Of a stretch of DNA of 64,000 nt, positions 54,687 to 63,928 are shown in pieces. The position numbers and the translations under genes are program-made. Every line of letters begins with the position of its first letter. The first letter of the stretch is position 1. The notes below the pieces were generated by a model. The model had not been told where the DNA came from, searched no databases, and saw only the letters and a program-made list of their open reading frames with translations. This stretch comes from Saccharibacillus qingshengii (GTDB taxonomy: Bacteria; Bacillota; Bacilli; Paenibacillales; Paenibacillaceae), in the NCBI RefSeq assembly GCF_013185195.1, contig NZ_JAAZWC010000018.1:48872-112871 (forward strand), read 5' to 3'.

Positions 54687-54715
54687 ATTATATGACATAC
54701 CGAGTCGGTTTACAA
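54687..54715 (-). promoter_or_regulatory. Probable glmS promoter
   Basis: Minus strand TTGTAA (54715-54710), 17-nt spacer, TATAAT (54692-54687), 32 nt after the glmM stop. The start site would fall at about 54680, at the base of the following stem-loop. Confidence 0.7.
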
Positions 54716-54746
54716 CTCGGGCGTTTTTCGGGTTTTCGGGAGGGCG

Positions 54747-56087
54747 TTAAACGAGTTCGCTGCGCACCACATCGGCGATTTGGCCCACTACCCGGTCCAG
54801 CTGGTTCTCATCCGGGCCTTCCGCCATCACGCGGATCAGCGCTTCCGTACCGGAAGGACGAACCAAGACGCGGCCTTCGGTGCCCAATTCGCGTTCGACA
54901 GCTTCAACGGCCGCCAGAATCGCTTCATTGCCTTCGTAATTGCGTTTGTCCTGTACACGCACATTGACGAGCAGCTGCGGATACTGGCGCATCATCGTTT
55001 TCACTTCGCTCAGCGGCTTGCCGGACGCCGCAAGCGTATCGACCAGCTGGATAGCGGTCAGCATGCCGTCGCCTGTCGTATTGTGATCCAGGAAGATCAC
55101 ATGTCCCGACTGTTCTCCGCCCAGGTTATAACCGCCTTTGCGCATTTCTTCCATCACGTAACGGTCGCCTACGGCCGTTTTCAGCGTGTTGAGACCCAGC
55201 TTTTCCGTCGCTTTGTAGAAGCCGATATTGCTCATGACGGTTGTCACGATTGTACTGCCGTTCAGTTTGCCTGCACGGTTCATCGCATCGCCGCAGATAC
55301 ACAGAATAAAGTCCCCGTCCACAACGTCGCCTTTGTCGTCGATGGCAATCAGACGATCGGCATCGCCGTCAAAAGCCAGACCGATCTGCGCCCCGTGTTT
55401 CAGCACTTCTTCGCGCAGCGTTTCCGGATGGGTGGAACCGACATGATCATTGATATTCAGACCGTTCGGTTCGGCGCCGATAGCAATGACTTCCGCTCCC
55501 AATTCGCGGAACAGACGCGGTGCCAGTTCGTAAGCGGAACCGTGCGCGCAGTCCAGAACCACCTTGAGGCCCTTGAATGACTGCTGTACCGTCGTTTTCA
55601 GGTAATCCAGGTAGACAAACTTCGAAGCGTCGTCGTGGGTCACGGTTCCGAGTCCGGCTCCTACCGGACGCGGCAGTTCGTCGGTCTCGGCATCCATCAG
55701 GGCTTCGATCCGCAGTTCCGTTTCGTCCGACAGCTTGAAACCGTCTCCGCCGAAGAACTTGATACCGTTATCTTCAACCGGGTTGTGCGAAGCCGAGATC
55801 ATAACGCCCGCGTCCGCTTTCATCGTACGGGTGAGGTAAGCTACAGCCGGCGTCGAGACGACTCCGAGCCGCACCACGTTCGCACCGATCGACAGCAGAC
55901 CCGCGATCAGGGCAGACTCCAGCATAAGACCCGAAATCCGGGTGTCCATGCCAATCAGCACAGTTGGTTTTTCGACTTCACCTGCCAACACGTAACCTCC
56001 GCAGCGGCCAATCTTATAAGCCAATTCGGCTGTCAGTTCCTTATTTGCTACTCCGCGTACACCGTCTGTTCCGAAATACTTTCCCAT
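54747..56087 (-). CDS. glmM: Phosphoglucosamine mutase
   Basis: A 446-aa alpha-D-phosphohexomutase converting glucosamine-6-phosphate to glucosamine-1-phosphate. The N-terminal [10 protein letters not shown], phosphoserine loop [13 protein letters not shown], metal loop DGDADR and C-terminal phosphate-binding [15 protein letters not shown] are all intact. It follows cdaA-cdaR as in Bacilli, where the CdaA-CdaR complex regulates or binds GlmM. Confidence 0.97.
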   Translation of the reverse strand: MGKYFGTDGVRGVANKELTAELAYKIGRCGGYVLAGEVEKPTVLIGMDTRISGLMLESALIAGLLSIGANVVRLGVVSTPAVAYLTRTMKADAGVMISASHNPVEDNGIKFFGGDGFKLSDETELRIEALMDAETDELPRPVGAGLGTVTHDDASKFVYLDYLKTTVQQSFKGLKVVLDCAHGSAYELAPRLFRELGAEVIAIGAEPNGLNINDHVGSTHPETLREEVLKHGAQIGLAFDGDADRLIAIDDKGDVVDGDFILCICGDAMNRAGKLNGSTIVTTVMSNIGFYKATEKLGLNTLKTAVGDRYVMEEMRKGGYNLGGEQSGHVIFLDHNTTGDGMLTAIQLVDTLAASGKPLSEVKTMMRQYPQLLVNVRVQDKRNYEGNEAILAAVEAVERELGTEGRVLVRPSGTEALIRVMAEGPDENQLDRVVGQIADVVRSELV

Positions 56088-56227
56088 ATCAATCTCGTTC
56101 TCCTTTTATTTCAAAAACGTCCTGACTGCCTCAGCCGTGTCTTCCGATGCCGCAAAGACAATCCGTTCAAGGTCCTTCTATGACGTATTCGAATATGATA
56201 ATCATTCATGCGGCTTAAGTGTCTTCT

Positions 56228-57793
56228 TTAGGGTGAGGTTGTTCCGCCGCCGGTTTCCGGATCGGGTTCCGGTACGATTGCTCCGCCGCCCTGCGGATCT
56301 TCTTCGGTCGGCTCCGTCGGTTCAGGCGCCGTCGGTTCGTCTCCGTCCGCCGGAGGCGTCTCCTCGACCTCGCCCGGCTGTTCGGTATTGTTGGGGGTCT
56401 CCCCGTTCGGCTCGACCGTTTCTTCGGGATCCGGCTGAGCCGGTTCCGGTTCGACAACCGGTTCATCGGTTCCTTGGGCAGGCGGGGCAGTCTCGTTGTC
56501 GGGCTCGGTCGTTACCGGCGTATCCGGTTTGGTTTCTTCGGCAGCTGCCGCAATCTCCACAGTGACAGAAGGAGCCGAAGCCTCATCCATCCGAATATAG
56601 TCGGGAAGTTCCACTTTTAAGCGCACATTGTGCGAGCCGGCATTCAACCCGCTGAGATCGGCTGTCAGACCGATATCGGCCGCCGTAATCTCCGCAAGAC
56701 GGCTGGGAGCCCCTTTCACCGTTACGTTCATTTTCCCCGACACCGGATCGGTGATTTTCGCATCGGTACCGGCGGTTTGTCCGGTTAAGGCAACCGGTAC
56801 ATTCTCAATCGTTTTTTCTGCGAACGGTACGACATTGACCGTGAATTCAACCGAAGAAGGTTCGATACGCTCTATGCCGTCGGGCGCAGCCAAAGCTTCT
56901 TTATAACGGGTAGATCCTTCCGCTTTGACTTCGCCCAAGTCGAGAGTAACGGGAGGATAGCTGTCCATTCCCTCCAGGACTCCCTTGGGTCCGTACAGCG
57001 TCACCTGGTTGGCACCGGCTTCTACGCCCGCCAGAACCAACCCGTCCGGCAAATCGCCGCTGTAGCTCACATTAAGAGGCAGTGTTTTCGACGAGACGGA
57101 CGAAACGTTGGAAGAAATCGGAATCTGGACTTTGATAGCTGCCGGCGTGATTACCGCGTCGTCCAGTACCTCGCCGTTATTCGCATACGCGACCAGCTTA
57201 ACCCGCCCCGAGATGCTTTCGTTCGCTCCGTCCACACTCATCTCGCCCTGAATCTTTTGCACTTGCTTCATTTCGCTCTCGGGAAGGGTGACCTTTACGG
57301 CATTTCCTTCTTCAAATACGGGATCAAGCTCCGTAAACCCGTCGGCAGGCACACCTGTGGTCAGAATCACCGCATTAAACTCCTGGGTGACCTTCTCTTC
57401 GATCGTTACGGTTACCCGGGAAGGTTCGATCGACAGCAGCTCTACGCCCGCCGGAGGATCGAATTGAAGCGGCACGGTGTACTGGCCCGGTTCCGTTACA
57501 CGGCTCAAATCCATTTTGACCTGGTATTCGGTACTTGGCAGCAGGGAAGTAATCTGTGATCGCTGGCCGGCCACTTCGACGCTGATCCGCTGAGGTACGA
57601 CGGACTGCAGCACATATTTTTCATCGTCGAGCCCGTAAGGTTCGATGGCCAGGTTCGCGATCGTCTGGTTTCCCTGCGTATTGCGCGTAATGGTTGGGGT
57701 ATCGGTATCCACATGAACCATCGCCCACAAAATCAAGGCTACGGCCAACGCGATGATCTTGGCGGCGGTATTGTTGCCCAGCCACTTATCCAT
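56228..57793 (-). CDS. cdaR: CdaR (YbbR-domain) regulator of diadenylate cyclase
   Basis: A 521-aa extracytoplasmic protein: one N-terminal membrane helix (AKIIALAVALILWAMVHV, about 11-28) followed by four YbbR repeats (about 40-400), then a ~100-residue tail rich in Pro, Glu, Thr and Asp (about 410-521). It binds and modulates CdaA at the membrane. It overlaps the cdaA end by 8 nt. The tail is long and acidic and may reach into the wall. Confidence 0.93.
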   Translation of the reverse strand: MDKWLGNNTAAKIIALAVALILWAMVHVDTDTPTITRNTQGNQTIANLAIEPYGLDDEKYVLQSVVPQRISVEVAGQRSQITSLLPSTEYQVKMDLSRVTEPGQYTVPLQFDPPAGVELLSIEPSRVTVTIEEKVTQEFNAVILTTGVPADGFTELDPVFEEGNAVKVTLPESEMKQVQKIQGEMSVDGANESISGRVKLVAYANNGEVLDDAVITPAAIKVQIPISSNVSSVSSKTLPLNVSYSGDLPDGLVLAGVEAGANQVTLYGPKGVLEGMDSYPPVTLDLGEVKAEGSTRYKEALAAPDGIERIEPSSVEFTVNVVPFAEKTIENVPVALTGQTAGTDAKITDPVSGKMNVTVKGAPSRLAEITAADIGLTADLSGLNAGSHNVRLKVELPDYIRMDEASAPSVTVEIAAAAEETKPDTPVTTEPDNETAPPAQGTDEPVVEPEPAQPDPEETVEPNGETPNNTEQPGEVEETPPADGDEPTAPEPTEPTEEDPQGGGAIVPEPDPETGGGTTSP

Positions 57794-58619
57794 TCGGCTC
57801 GTCCCCTCTCTTTCTCCAGAACAAGCCCTTCTTATCTCTTACGGACGGGTTCGGTTTCAGCAGTTCGTACAGTTTCGATACCAAGGCTTCTTCGCTGATA
57901 TCGCGCACTACCTTCCCGTCGAGAGCAAGCGAGATCTGCCCTGTCTCTTCCGAGACGATGACGGAAACGGAATCTGCAACTTCGCTAATCCCGATCGCCG
58001 CACGGTGCCTTGTTCCGAGTTCTTTGCTGATAAAAGGATTTTCGGAAAGCGGCAAATAACAGGCCGCCGCCGAAAGCGTGCGTTCCTGAATAATGACCGC
58101 TCCATCGTGCAGAGGCGTATTGGGTGTGAAAATGTTGATCAGCAGTTCCGAGGTCACCACGGACTTCATCGGAATCCCCGACTCCGTATATTCGTTCAGC
58201 CCGGTATTTCTTTCAAAAACAATAAGAGCGCCAATCTTCCGCCGGGACAAATAAGTGACGGATTTCATCAGCTCGCCGATCATCTGGCCCACTTCTTCTT
58301 CATCGACGCTGCTCCTGCCCACAAATTTGCCCCGTCCAAGCTGTTCAAGTCCGCGGCGCAGCTCCGGCTGGAAAATAATAAAGATCGCAACGACGCCAAA
58401 AGTAAACATCCGATCCATCAGCCACTTTAACGTATACAGATCGAGCCAACTGCTAATTGCCCAAATAATGACGAGCACCAAAATACCTTTCAGCAGCTGT
58501 ACGGCCCGGGTTCCGCGCACCAGCAGAATCAATTGATACACAATATAAGTAACGATCAAGACATCAACGACGTCCTTGACCGTATCTGTCCAACTCAGGT
58601 TGGTAAAGTAATCCATCAT
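57786..58619 (-). CDS. cdaA: Diadenylate cyclase CdaA
   Basis: A 277-aa membrane enzyme that makes c-di-AMP from two ATP. Three N-terminal helices (about 20-85) are followed by the DAC domain with TPLHDGAVIIQ (DGA motif) and GTRHRAAIG (RHR motif). c-di-AMP controls potassium and osmolyte transport and wall homeostasis. The start is one of two adjacent ATGs; 58619 is 8 nt after a GGGGG. It lies in the sigW-rsiW-cdaA-cdaR-glmM-glmS order seen in B. subtilis. Confidence 0.95.
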   Translation of the reverse strand: MMDYFTNLSWTDTVKDVVDVLIVTYIVYQLILLVRGTRAVQLLKGILVLVIIWAISSWLDLYTLKWLMDRMFTFGVVAIFIIFQPELRRGLEQLGRGKFVGRSSVDEEEVGQMIGELMKSVTYLSRRKIGALIVFERNTGLNEYTESGIPMKSVVTSELLINIFTPNTPLHDGAVIIQERTLSAAACYLPLSENPFISKELGTRHRAAIGISEVADSVSVIVSEETGQISLALDGKVVRDISEEALVSKLYELLKPNPSVRDKKGLFWRKRGDEPNG

Positions 58620-58787
58620 GGCCCAAGCCCCCGTTATCTCCGTCTCTCTCAGGCTGCTGGCATTTATGTATGTCCGCCGGCCGTCCAAGCTTCGGAACCG
58701 ACTGCCGGCCCGGATTATAGTTCGGATTGATATCTATAGGTTATAACGTTCATGCTTTTGTTGCAAGCCGCTGACTGCCTGTTCGAC

Positions 58788-58834
58788 AAAAAAGGCGCCG
58801 CCGCCCCTAGGGACGATGACGCCGCGTTTCTACT
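58788..58834 (-). terminator. Terminator downstream of rsiW
   Basis: Minus strand GGCGTC...CC CTAG GGGCGGCGGCGCC imperfect GC stem followed by TTTTTT, 77-123 nt after the rsiW stop and before cdaA. Confidence 0.65.
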
Positions 58835-58910
58835 GCGATCAGAAAGGACATGTAGGCTTTGCAAGAGTTACAGGCCGACCAAACAGGCTTCCGGATCTCG
58901 CCTGATCGGA

Positions 58911-59531
58911 TTATCGATAGGCGACTTCCGAAAAGATATTGCCCAGTTTGTACCAGACCCAGTCGAAAGCCTGATCGATATCCTTTACCTGGCCCGCGAC
59001 ATGAGCCGTAGACGCCTGATAAGCGGATCCGTCGATCACCGTTACATTTCCTTCTACTTCGCCGTAGATCTTCAGTTCACCGCGTTCTACGGTGAGGTCT
59101 CCGGTCACAACCGTTCCTTCCGGAACAATCACGGTATTCCCTTCAACCTGAACGCGATTGAGATCGCTGCCTTTGACGACAAGCTGTGTATCCGCGTTCC
59201 AGAATCCGATCGATGTGCCCAGCATAATAAGGATAAACGCAGCCGCGGCGGTCAAAGCAGGGTGTCTGCGCACCCAATTCCATGCGGGACTGTGCTTTTT
59301 GGGCTGAGGAAGAAAGCTCATGATGCGATCGGTTACATCGTCGGATACGGTTGCGGTATCCATCTTGCGGTTTGCAGCAAACAGCATCATCTCCGTCTCT
59401 TCGAGACTTCGAAAGGCCGCTCGGCATTCCGGACAGGCATCTAGGTGACTTTTTAATTCGCGCGCCTGCTCCGTAGGCAGGTCTCCATCCAGATAATCGT
59501 GCATAAACGAGACGGCTTGTTTGCATTCCAT
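58911..59531 (-). CDS. rsiW: Anti-sigma-W factor RsiW
   Basis: A 206-aa single-pass protein. The N-terminal zinc-binding anti-sigma domain shows ELKSHLDACPECR (HxxxCxxC), and one membrane helix follows (ALTAAAAFILIMLGTSIGFW, about 93-112). The extracytoplasmic part has a beta-rich NTVIVPEGTVVTGDLTVERGELKIYG region. It holds SigW until regulated proteolysis. The ATG at 59531 has AAAGG 11 nt upstream; the ATG at 59540 is possible. It is separated from sigW by a hairpin and ~190 nt, unlike the tight operon of B. subtilis. Confidence 0.92.
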   Translation of the reverse strand: MECKQAVSFMHDYLDGDLPTEQARELKSHLDACPECRAAFRSLEETEMMLFAANRKMDTATVSDDVTDRIMSFLPQPKKHSPAWNWVRRHPALTAAAAFILIMLGTSIGFWNADTQLVVKGSDLNRVQVEGNTVIVPEGTVVTGDLTVERGELKIYGEVEGNVTVIDGSAYQASTAHVAGQVKDIDQAFDWVWYKLGNIFSEVAYR

Positions 59532-59702
59532 ATGGGCCATATCCTTTCGTGAAAACTCGGTAAAATCTCATGTTGACCTTATTATGCTCTACTTAATACG
59601 CCATGCGCCGGTGATAGTTTCAACCGTTAACCACAAAATCGCACTTTAATTCAAATTTATTTAGACACGTTCATGAATTCGTAAATTTTCATCATCGCGA
59701 CA

Positions 59703-59748
59703 TAAAAAAACCGAAATCGCTCAGTACTGCGGCGATTCCAGTTTTTTT
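59703..59748 (-). terminator. Hairpin overlapping the sigW stop codon
   Basis: AAACTGGAATCGC / GCGATTTCGGTTT (two mismatches) with TTTTTTT on the minus strand; the sigW stop lies in its loop. It may partially terminate transcription before rsiW. Confidence 0.65.
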
Positions 59749-60290
59749 CGTAAAAATTCGCGTCCACGATGTACTCGAGTCTTGATCGTGGTCACCGGCA
59801 TATCGAGAACTTCACTGATTTCCTGCAGGGAAAGTTCCTGCAGATACCGCAGAATCATCACGGTTTTGTACTTTGGAGGCAGTCCGTCGATTGCTTCGTG
59901 AATCGTCGTTCTTGTCTCGGAGATCATATACTCGCTCTCCGGCGTTCGGTTATCGCCCGGAATGAGCGCGTAACCGTCCGCTCCATCCTGATCGCCTATT
60001 TCAGCGTCCAGCGAATATGTAGGTTTTCTTTTGCGAAGGCGGTCGATACTCAGGTTGGTCCCGATCCGGTAGATCCATGTCGAGAACTTCTGGCCGGGAT
60101 CATAGCGATCGAGATTGCGGTAAACGCGCAAAAACGTCTCCTGAACCACATCTTCCGCTTCGTGACGATTGCTTAACATTCGATAGGCGAGATGAAAAAT
60201 TCGATCTTTATAGAGATCAACGATTTCGGCGAAAGCTCTCTGGTCACCTTTGAGCGCAAGTTTCACCAATCTCGTTTCCAGATTGTCCAC
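59721..60290 (-). CDS. sigW: ECF sigma factor SigW
   Basis: A 189-aa ECF sigma factor. Region 2 (about 20-95) contains DLYKDRIFHLAYRMLSNRHEAEDVVQETFLRVYRNLDRYD and the conserved FSTWIYRIGTNLSIDRLRKRK; region 4 (about 130-185) contains LPPKYKTVMILRYLQELSLQEISEVLDMPVTTIKTRVHRGREFLRKKL. It directs the response to envelope-active antibiotics and wall damage. It starts with GTG, GGGGGAG 5 nt upstream. Autoregulation is usual for SigW, but I could not find a clear TGAAAC/CGTA promoter. Confidence 0.95.
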   Translation of the reverse strand: MDNLETRLVKLALKGDQRAFAEIVDLYKDRIFHLAYRMLSNRHEAEDVVQETFLRVYRNLDRYDPGQKFSTWIYRIGTNLSIDRLRKRKPTYSLDAEIGDQDGADGYALIPGDNRTPESEYMISETRTTIHEAIDGLPPKYKTVMILRYLQELSLQEISEVLDMPVTTIKTRVHRGREFLRKKLESPQY

Positions 60291-60580
60291 CGTGTCTCCC
60301 CCAGACTAAGCCCGCTGAATCGGGAACCTGAAGCGCCCTGTCGCTTCTTTTCCGGAGTCCCCTTAACAACTTTAAGGCAAGCATTCCATCCGGCGTCTCC
60401 AAACGTATGCTTCGCATCGTCGGACCTGCCGAATAGCTGCGCAAACAACGTAAAACCGCCGTTTTATGCGTATGTTCAAATCGTAATTCATGCAGCGTCA
60501 AAAAGCAACACTGCTGTTGTAACTTCTTCCAACCCTTGACATCCTCGGACAAAAAAATCTCGCGAGCCTCCCGCAATTTC
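60291..60580 (-). promoter_or_regulatory. sigW upstream region
   Basis: This 290-bp stretch should hold the sigW promoter. Apart from an AAAAC-CGCC-GTTTT dyad at 60452-60465, nothing specific stands out. A small open frame here (60244-60585) overlaps sigW and has no recognisable homology. Confidence 0.35.
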
Positions 60581-60581
60581 C

Positions 60582-60622
60582 CCAAAACAAAACCGCGTCT
60601 TTTCCAAGGAAAAGACGCGGTT
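60582..60622 (-). terminator. Rho-independent terminator after ppc
   Basis: Perfect 15-bp stem AACCGCGTCTTTTCC / GGAAAAGACGCGGTT followed by TTTGTTTTG on the minus strand. Confidence 0.85.
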
Positions 60623-60654
60623 GAGCAAACCCTTCAGCACTTGAAAAAAAGAGA

Positions 60655-63450
60655 TCAACCGGTGTTGCGAAGTCCTGCGGCAATACCGTTGATGGTCAGC
60701 AAAACTTCGCGAAGCAGCTCCTGGTCATCCGGATCTTCCGAATCCCGCAGATCGCGCAGTTCTTTCAGCAGTTGAACCTGCAGATAGCTCAGAGGATCGA
60801 CGTAAGGATTGCGCAGACGGATCGATTCCTGGATCACCGGAACATTATCCAGAATCTCCTGCTGCCCGGTAATATCGAGAATCAGCTGCTTGGTCAGTCG
60901 GAATTCTTCTTCGATCAATCCAAAGATCCGATTGCGGCTTTCTTCGTCTCCGTACATCGATGCATATTCCTTCGCGATGACAAGGTCCGCTTTGGCAATC
61001 GCCATCTGCAGCGAGTTGATCAGAGAAGTGAAGAACGGGAAACTTTCGTACATCTGCTTCAACGTCTCCAGATTCTCCGGCTTTCCTTGATAGAAGCTCT
61101 GGATTCCCGTGCCGGCTGCATACCAGGCGGGTACAAGGTAGCGACCCTGCGTCCAGGCAAATACCCAAGGAATCGCACGAAGATCTTCGAAACGATCGCT
61201 GTTTTTGCGCTTGGAAGGACGGGAACCGATATTCAATTCTCCGATTTCCGACAGCGGCGTTGCTTCCTTGAAGAAGGACAGGAAATCCGGATCCCGGAAG
61301 ATCAGATCCTGATACTTATTCAGCGAAGCCTCGGAAATATTTCTCGCAATATCTTCCCACTGGCGTTCTTCTTCCATATAAGAAGTATCCGTAGCGGCTA
61401 CGACAGAAGTCAGCAGCGCCGAAGTCGCTTGTTCCAGACTTCGATACGCGATACCTTTGAGCGAGTAGCGGGAAGACAGCACTTCGCCTTGTTCGGTAAT
61501 CTTGATTCCCGCTCCGACCGTATGAGGCGGCTGGGCAAGGATGCTGCGGTTAAGCGGCATTCCTCCGCGTCCCAGTGCTCCTCCGCGGCCGTGGAAGAAT
61601 TTCAGTTTGACTCCGTACTGATTGGCCATGGCCGTGATCTCGTTCAACGCGACACGCAGTTCCCAGTTGGCGGCAACGGTTCCTCCGTCTTTGCTGCTGT
61701 CGGAATAGCCGAGCATGATTTCCTGCTGATTGTTCATCGCGTCCACCGCTTCGCGGTATACCGGGATTTCGAACAATCTTTTCATAATGCCGCTCGCGGC
61801 CTGAAGATCGTCGATCGTTTCGAACAGCGGTACCGCCTGCAGGGTACAAACGACTTTACCGTCGGCATGTTTGCGGAACAGCCCGACTTCTTTGGCGAAT
61901 ACCATAACTTCGAGAATATCGCTGGATGCTTCCGCCATACTGATCAGATAGCTGCCGATACAGTTCGGACCGAATTCGTTTTGGGCTTCAAACACGGTTC
62001 GGTAAACCTGCAGACACTCTTCCGTTCCGTCACTGTAGGTCTGGTAAGGAGTAGTCAGAGGTCTAGGATCTTCAAGAAGTCCGACCAGCAGCTCGATCTT
62101 CTCATCTTCCGAAAGCTCGCCGTAGTTCGAAACAATGTTCATGCTGTCTAGAATCTCGCTCATGGCTTTCTCATGTTCCTGGCTGTGCTGGCGAATATCC
62201 AGGGTTGCCGTATGGAAACCGAACAATTCCACCTGCCGAACGAGCTTTTTGATTGCGCTATCCGCTACATAATCGGCATGGTGATAACGGAGGCTGCGAT
62301 CGATCATCTTGAGATCTTCGATCAGCTCGGAAGGATGGGCATAGCGTTCCGGCTTGCCTTTTTTGTCTTCATCCAAGACGTTGTCGAGCTTGCGAATCAT
62401 ATAGGTAAGCTTGACGCGGTAAGGTTCGTTGTCGTTATGCCAGTTCGATTTCGCGTCCACCGTAACCGACTCGCGGTCGCGTTCGATCGACTCCAGGAGC
62501 TCGTCCGTCACGTGGACGATACTGCTGCTGAAGCTGAGCATATGGATAAGTTCCACCAAAATGGCATGGTATTCGCGGATCGCCAGCTTGCGCTGCATTT
62601 GAAGAGTCTGCCAAGTTACGTTCGCGGTAACCGAAGGATTGCCATCCCGGTCGCCGCCGATCCAGGAACCGAAACGCAGATAGTTCGGAACATGCCAGTC
62701 CTGGCCCGGATAATACTTCTCAAGGCAGCGTTCCAGTTCTCCGTACACATCGGGAAGTACATGGAACAGCGTCTCGTGGAAATAATACATTCCGTTTCTG
62801 ACTTCGTCGAGTACGGTCGGCTTGCGGTCCCGCAGCTCATCGGTCTGCCACAGCGTGATGACTTCATTCAGAAGTTTCTCGCGCAGCTGTTCGCGTTCGC
62901 GGAAAGTCAGAGACGGATCGTCAAGCTGCATCACGTCGGCGGCGATACGTTTATGAATATCCAAAATGACTCGGCGTACCGCTTCGGTCGGGTGCGCGGT
63001 CATAACAAGTTCAAGCGATAGAGTTTCCAGGAAGGCTTTTACGTCTTCAGGGGAGAAGTTTTGTTCTTTCAACTGCTGAACAGAGGTTTCGATCGAGCCC
63101 GGCTGCGCGGCTTCACCGGCAGAACGCTCATAATCTCTTTTTCTGCGAATCCGATGATTCTGTTCCGCAATATTGACGAGCTGAAAATAAATGGCGAAAG
63201 CTCGAATCACCTGGTGCCGGATATCCGGATCGAGCGAATAAATTTCCCGTTTAAACTCTTCGTGCAGGTCCGGCAGGTAGATGGCACGCAGAGACTTGCT
63301 CAGTTCGCGAATCTTTTCCACCTTGTCCAGGAGCTCCTGTCCGCTGTGATGAACAAGCACTTCACCAAGAATATTTCCCAGGAACCGCACATCGCGTCTG
63401 AGCAGGTTGTTGGAACTGCCTTTGCTCGCGGTTACCGTCAGTTCAGTCAT
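60655..63450 (-). CDS. ppc: Phosphoenolpyruvate carboxylase
   Basis: A 931-aa anaplerotic enzyme forming oxaloacetate from PEP and bicarbonate. The catalytic His motif VMTAHPTEAVRR, FGSWIGGDRDGNPSVT, the second His/Arg site LGYSDSSKDGG and FFHGRGGALGRGG, and the C-terminal end GIAAGLRNTG are all in place. The length is typical. The start at 63450 has AGGAGGAG 6 nt upstream. It is monocistronic, between the sigW block and the tRNA cluster. Confidence 0.97.
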   Translation of the reverse strand: MTELTVTASKGSSNNLLRRDVRFLGNILGEVLVHHSGQELLDKVEKIRELSKSLRAIYLPDLHEEFKREIYSLDPDIRHQVIRAFAIYFQLVNIAEQNHRIRRKRDYERSAGEAAQPGSIETSVQQLKEQNFSPEDVKAFLETLSLELVMTAHPTEAVRRVILDIHKRIAADVMQLDDPSLTFREREQLREKLLNEVITLWQTDELRDRKPTVLDEVRNGMYYFHETLFHVLPDVYGELERCLEKYYPGQDWHVPNYLRFGSWIGGDRDGNPSVTANVTWQTLQMQRKLAIREYHAILVELIHMLSFSSSIVHVTDELLESIERDRESVTVDAKSNWHNDNEPYRVKLTYMIRKLDNVLDEDKKGKPERYAHPSELIEDLKMIDRSLRYHHADYVADSAIKKLVRQVELFGFHTATLDIRQHSQEHEKAMSEILDSMNIVSNYGELSEDEKIELLVGLLEDPRPLTTPYQTYSDGTEECLQVYRTVFEAQNEFGPNCIGSYLISMAEASSDILEVMVFAKEVGLFRKHADGKVVCTLQAVPLFETIDDLQAASGIMKRLFEIPVYREAVDAMNNQQEIMLGYSDSSKDGGTVAANWELRVALNEITAMANQYGVKLKFFHGRGGALGRGGMPLNRSILAQPPHTVGAGIKITEQGEVLSSRYSLKGIAYRSLEQATSALLTSVVAATDTSYMEEERQWEDIARNISEASLNKYQDLIFRDPDFLSFFKEATPLSEIGELNIGSRPSKRKNSDRFEDLRAIPWVFAWTQGRYLVPAWYAAGTGIQSFYQGKPENLETLKQMYESFPFFTSLINSLQMAIAKADLVIAKEYASMYGDEESRNRIFGLIEEEFRLTKQLILDITGQQEILDNVPVIQESIRLRNPYVDPLSYLQVQLLKELRDLRDSEDPDDQELLREVLLTINGIAAGLRNTG

Positions 63451-63718
63451 TTTACTCCTCCTATCTGTCTGCATCGCATGCTTGCTGCTGATATGACATC
63501 TTCATCACATCATACAACAATTCATTTGATAAATCTTCACTTTATAGCGAAAAAGCGACTCGGTATTTCGGGAGACAACCAGCTGATCAAGGAACTTATT
63601 TATGAATGAAAGCGGAAGGGATTTATGTATGATATAAAGAATTCCCGCTTTAAAACTGCGCAGAGAGAAAGCGAATATATACAACAAAATGGCGTCCACA
63701 TAGAACGCCGGGAATATA

Positions 63719-63741
63719 ACAAAAAAGACCGCTTCCGGTCT
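63719..63741 (-). terminator. Terminator of the tRNA operon
   Basis: Minus strand AGACCG GAAG CGGTCT stem followed by TTTTTTG, downstream of tRNA-Gly. Confidence 0.8.
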
Positions 63742-63755
63742 CTATTTTTAGAAAA

Positions 63756-63829
63756 TGGAGCGGGTGATGGGAATCGAACCCACGCTACCAGCTTGGAAGG
63801 CTGGAGTTCTACCATTGAACTACACCCGC
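63756..63829 (-). tRNA. tRNA-Gly (anticodon TCC)
   Basis: A 74-nt cloverleaf. GCGGGTG/CACCCGC acceptor stem, D-loop GTTCAATGGTAGAAC, anticodon loop CTTCCAA, TTCGATTC in the T arm, and an encoded CCA end. Confidence 0.95.
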
Positions 63830-63837
63830 AAAAGCAA

Positions 63838-63911
63838 TCGGGATGACACGATTTGAACATGCGACCCCCTGGTCCCAAACCAGGTGCTCTACCAAGCTGA
63901 GCTACATCCCG
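63838..63911 (-). tRNA. tRNA-Pro (anticodon TGG)
   Basis: A 74-nt cloverleaf with CGGGATG/CATCCCG acceptor stem, D arm GCTCAGCTTGGTAGAGC, anticodon loop TTTGGGA and T loop TTCAAATC. CCA is not encoded. Confidence 0.94.
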
Positions 63912-63928
63912 TTATTGATTTGTAAAAA

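Noticed and set aside
60244..60585. 113-codon minus-strand frame upstream of sigW
   Set aside because: It overlaps the sigW start, lacks a good ribosome binding site and has no recognisable domain.
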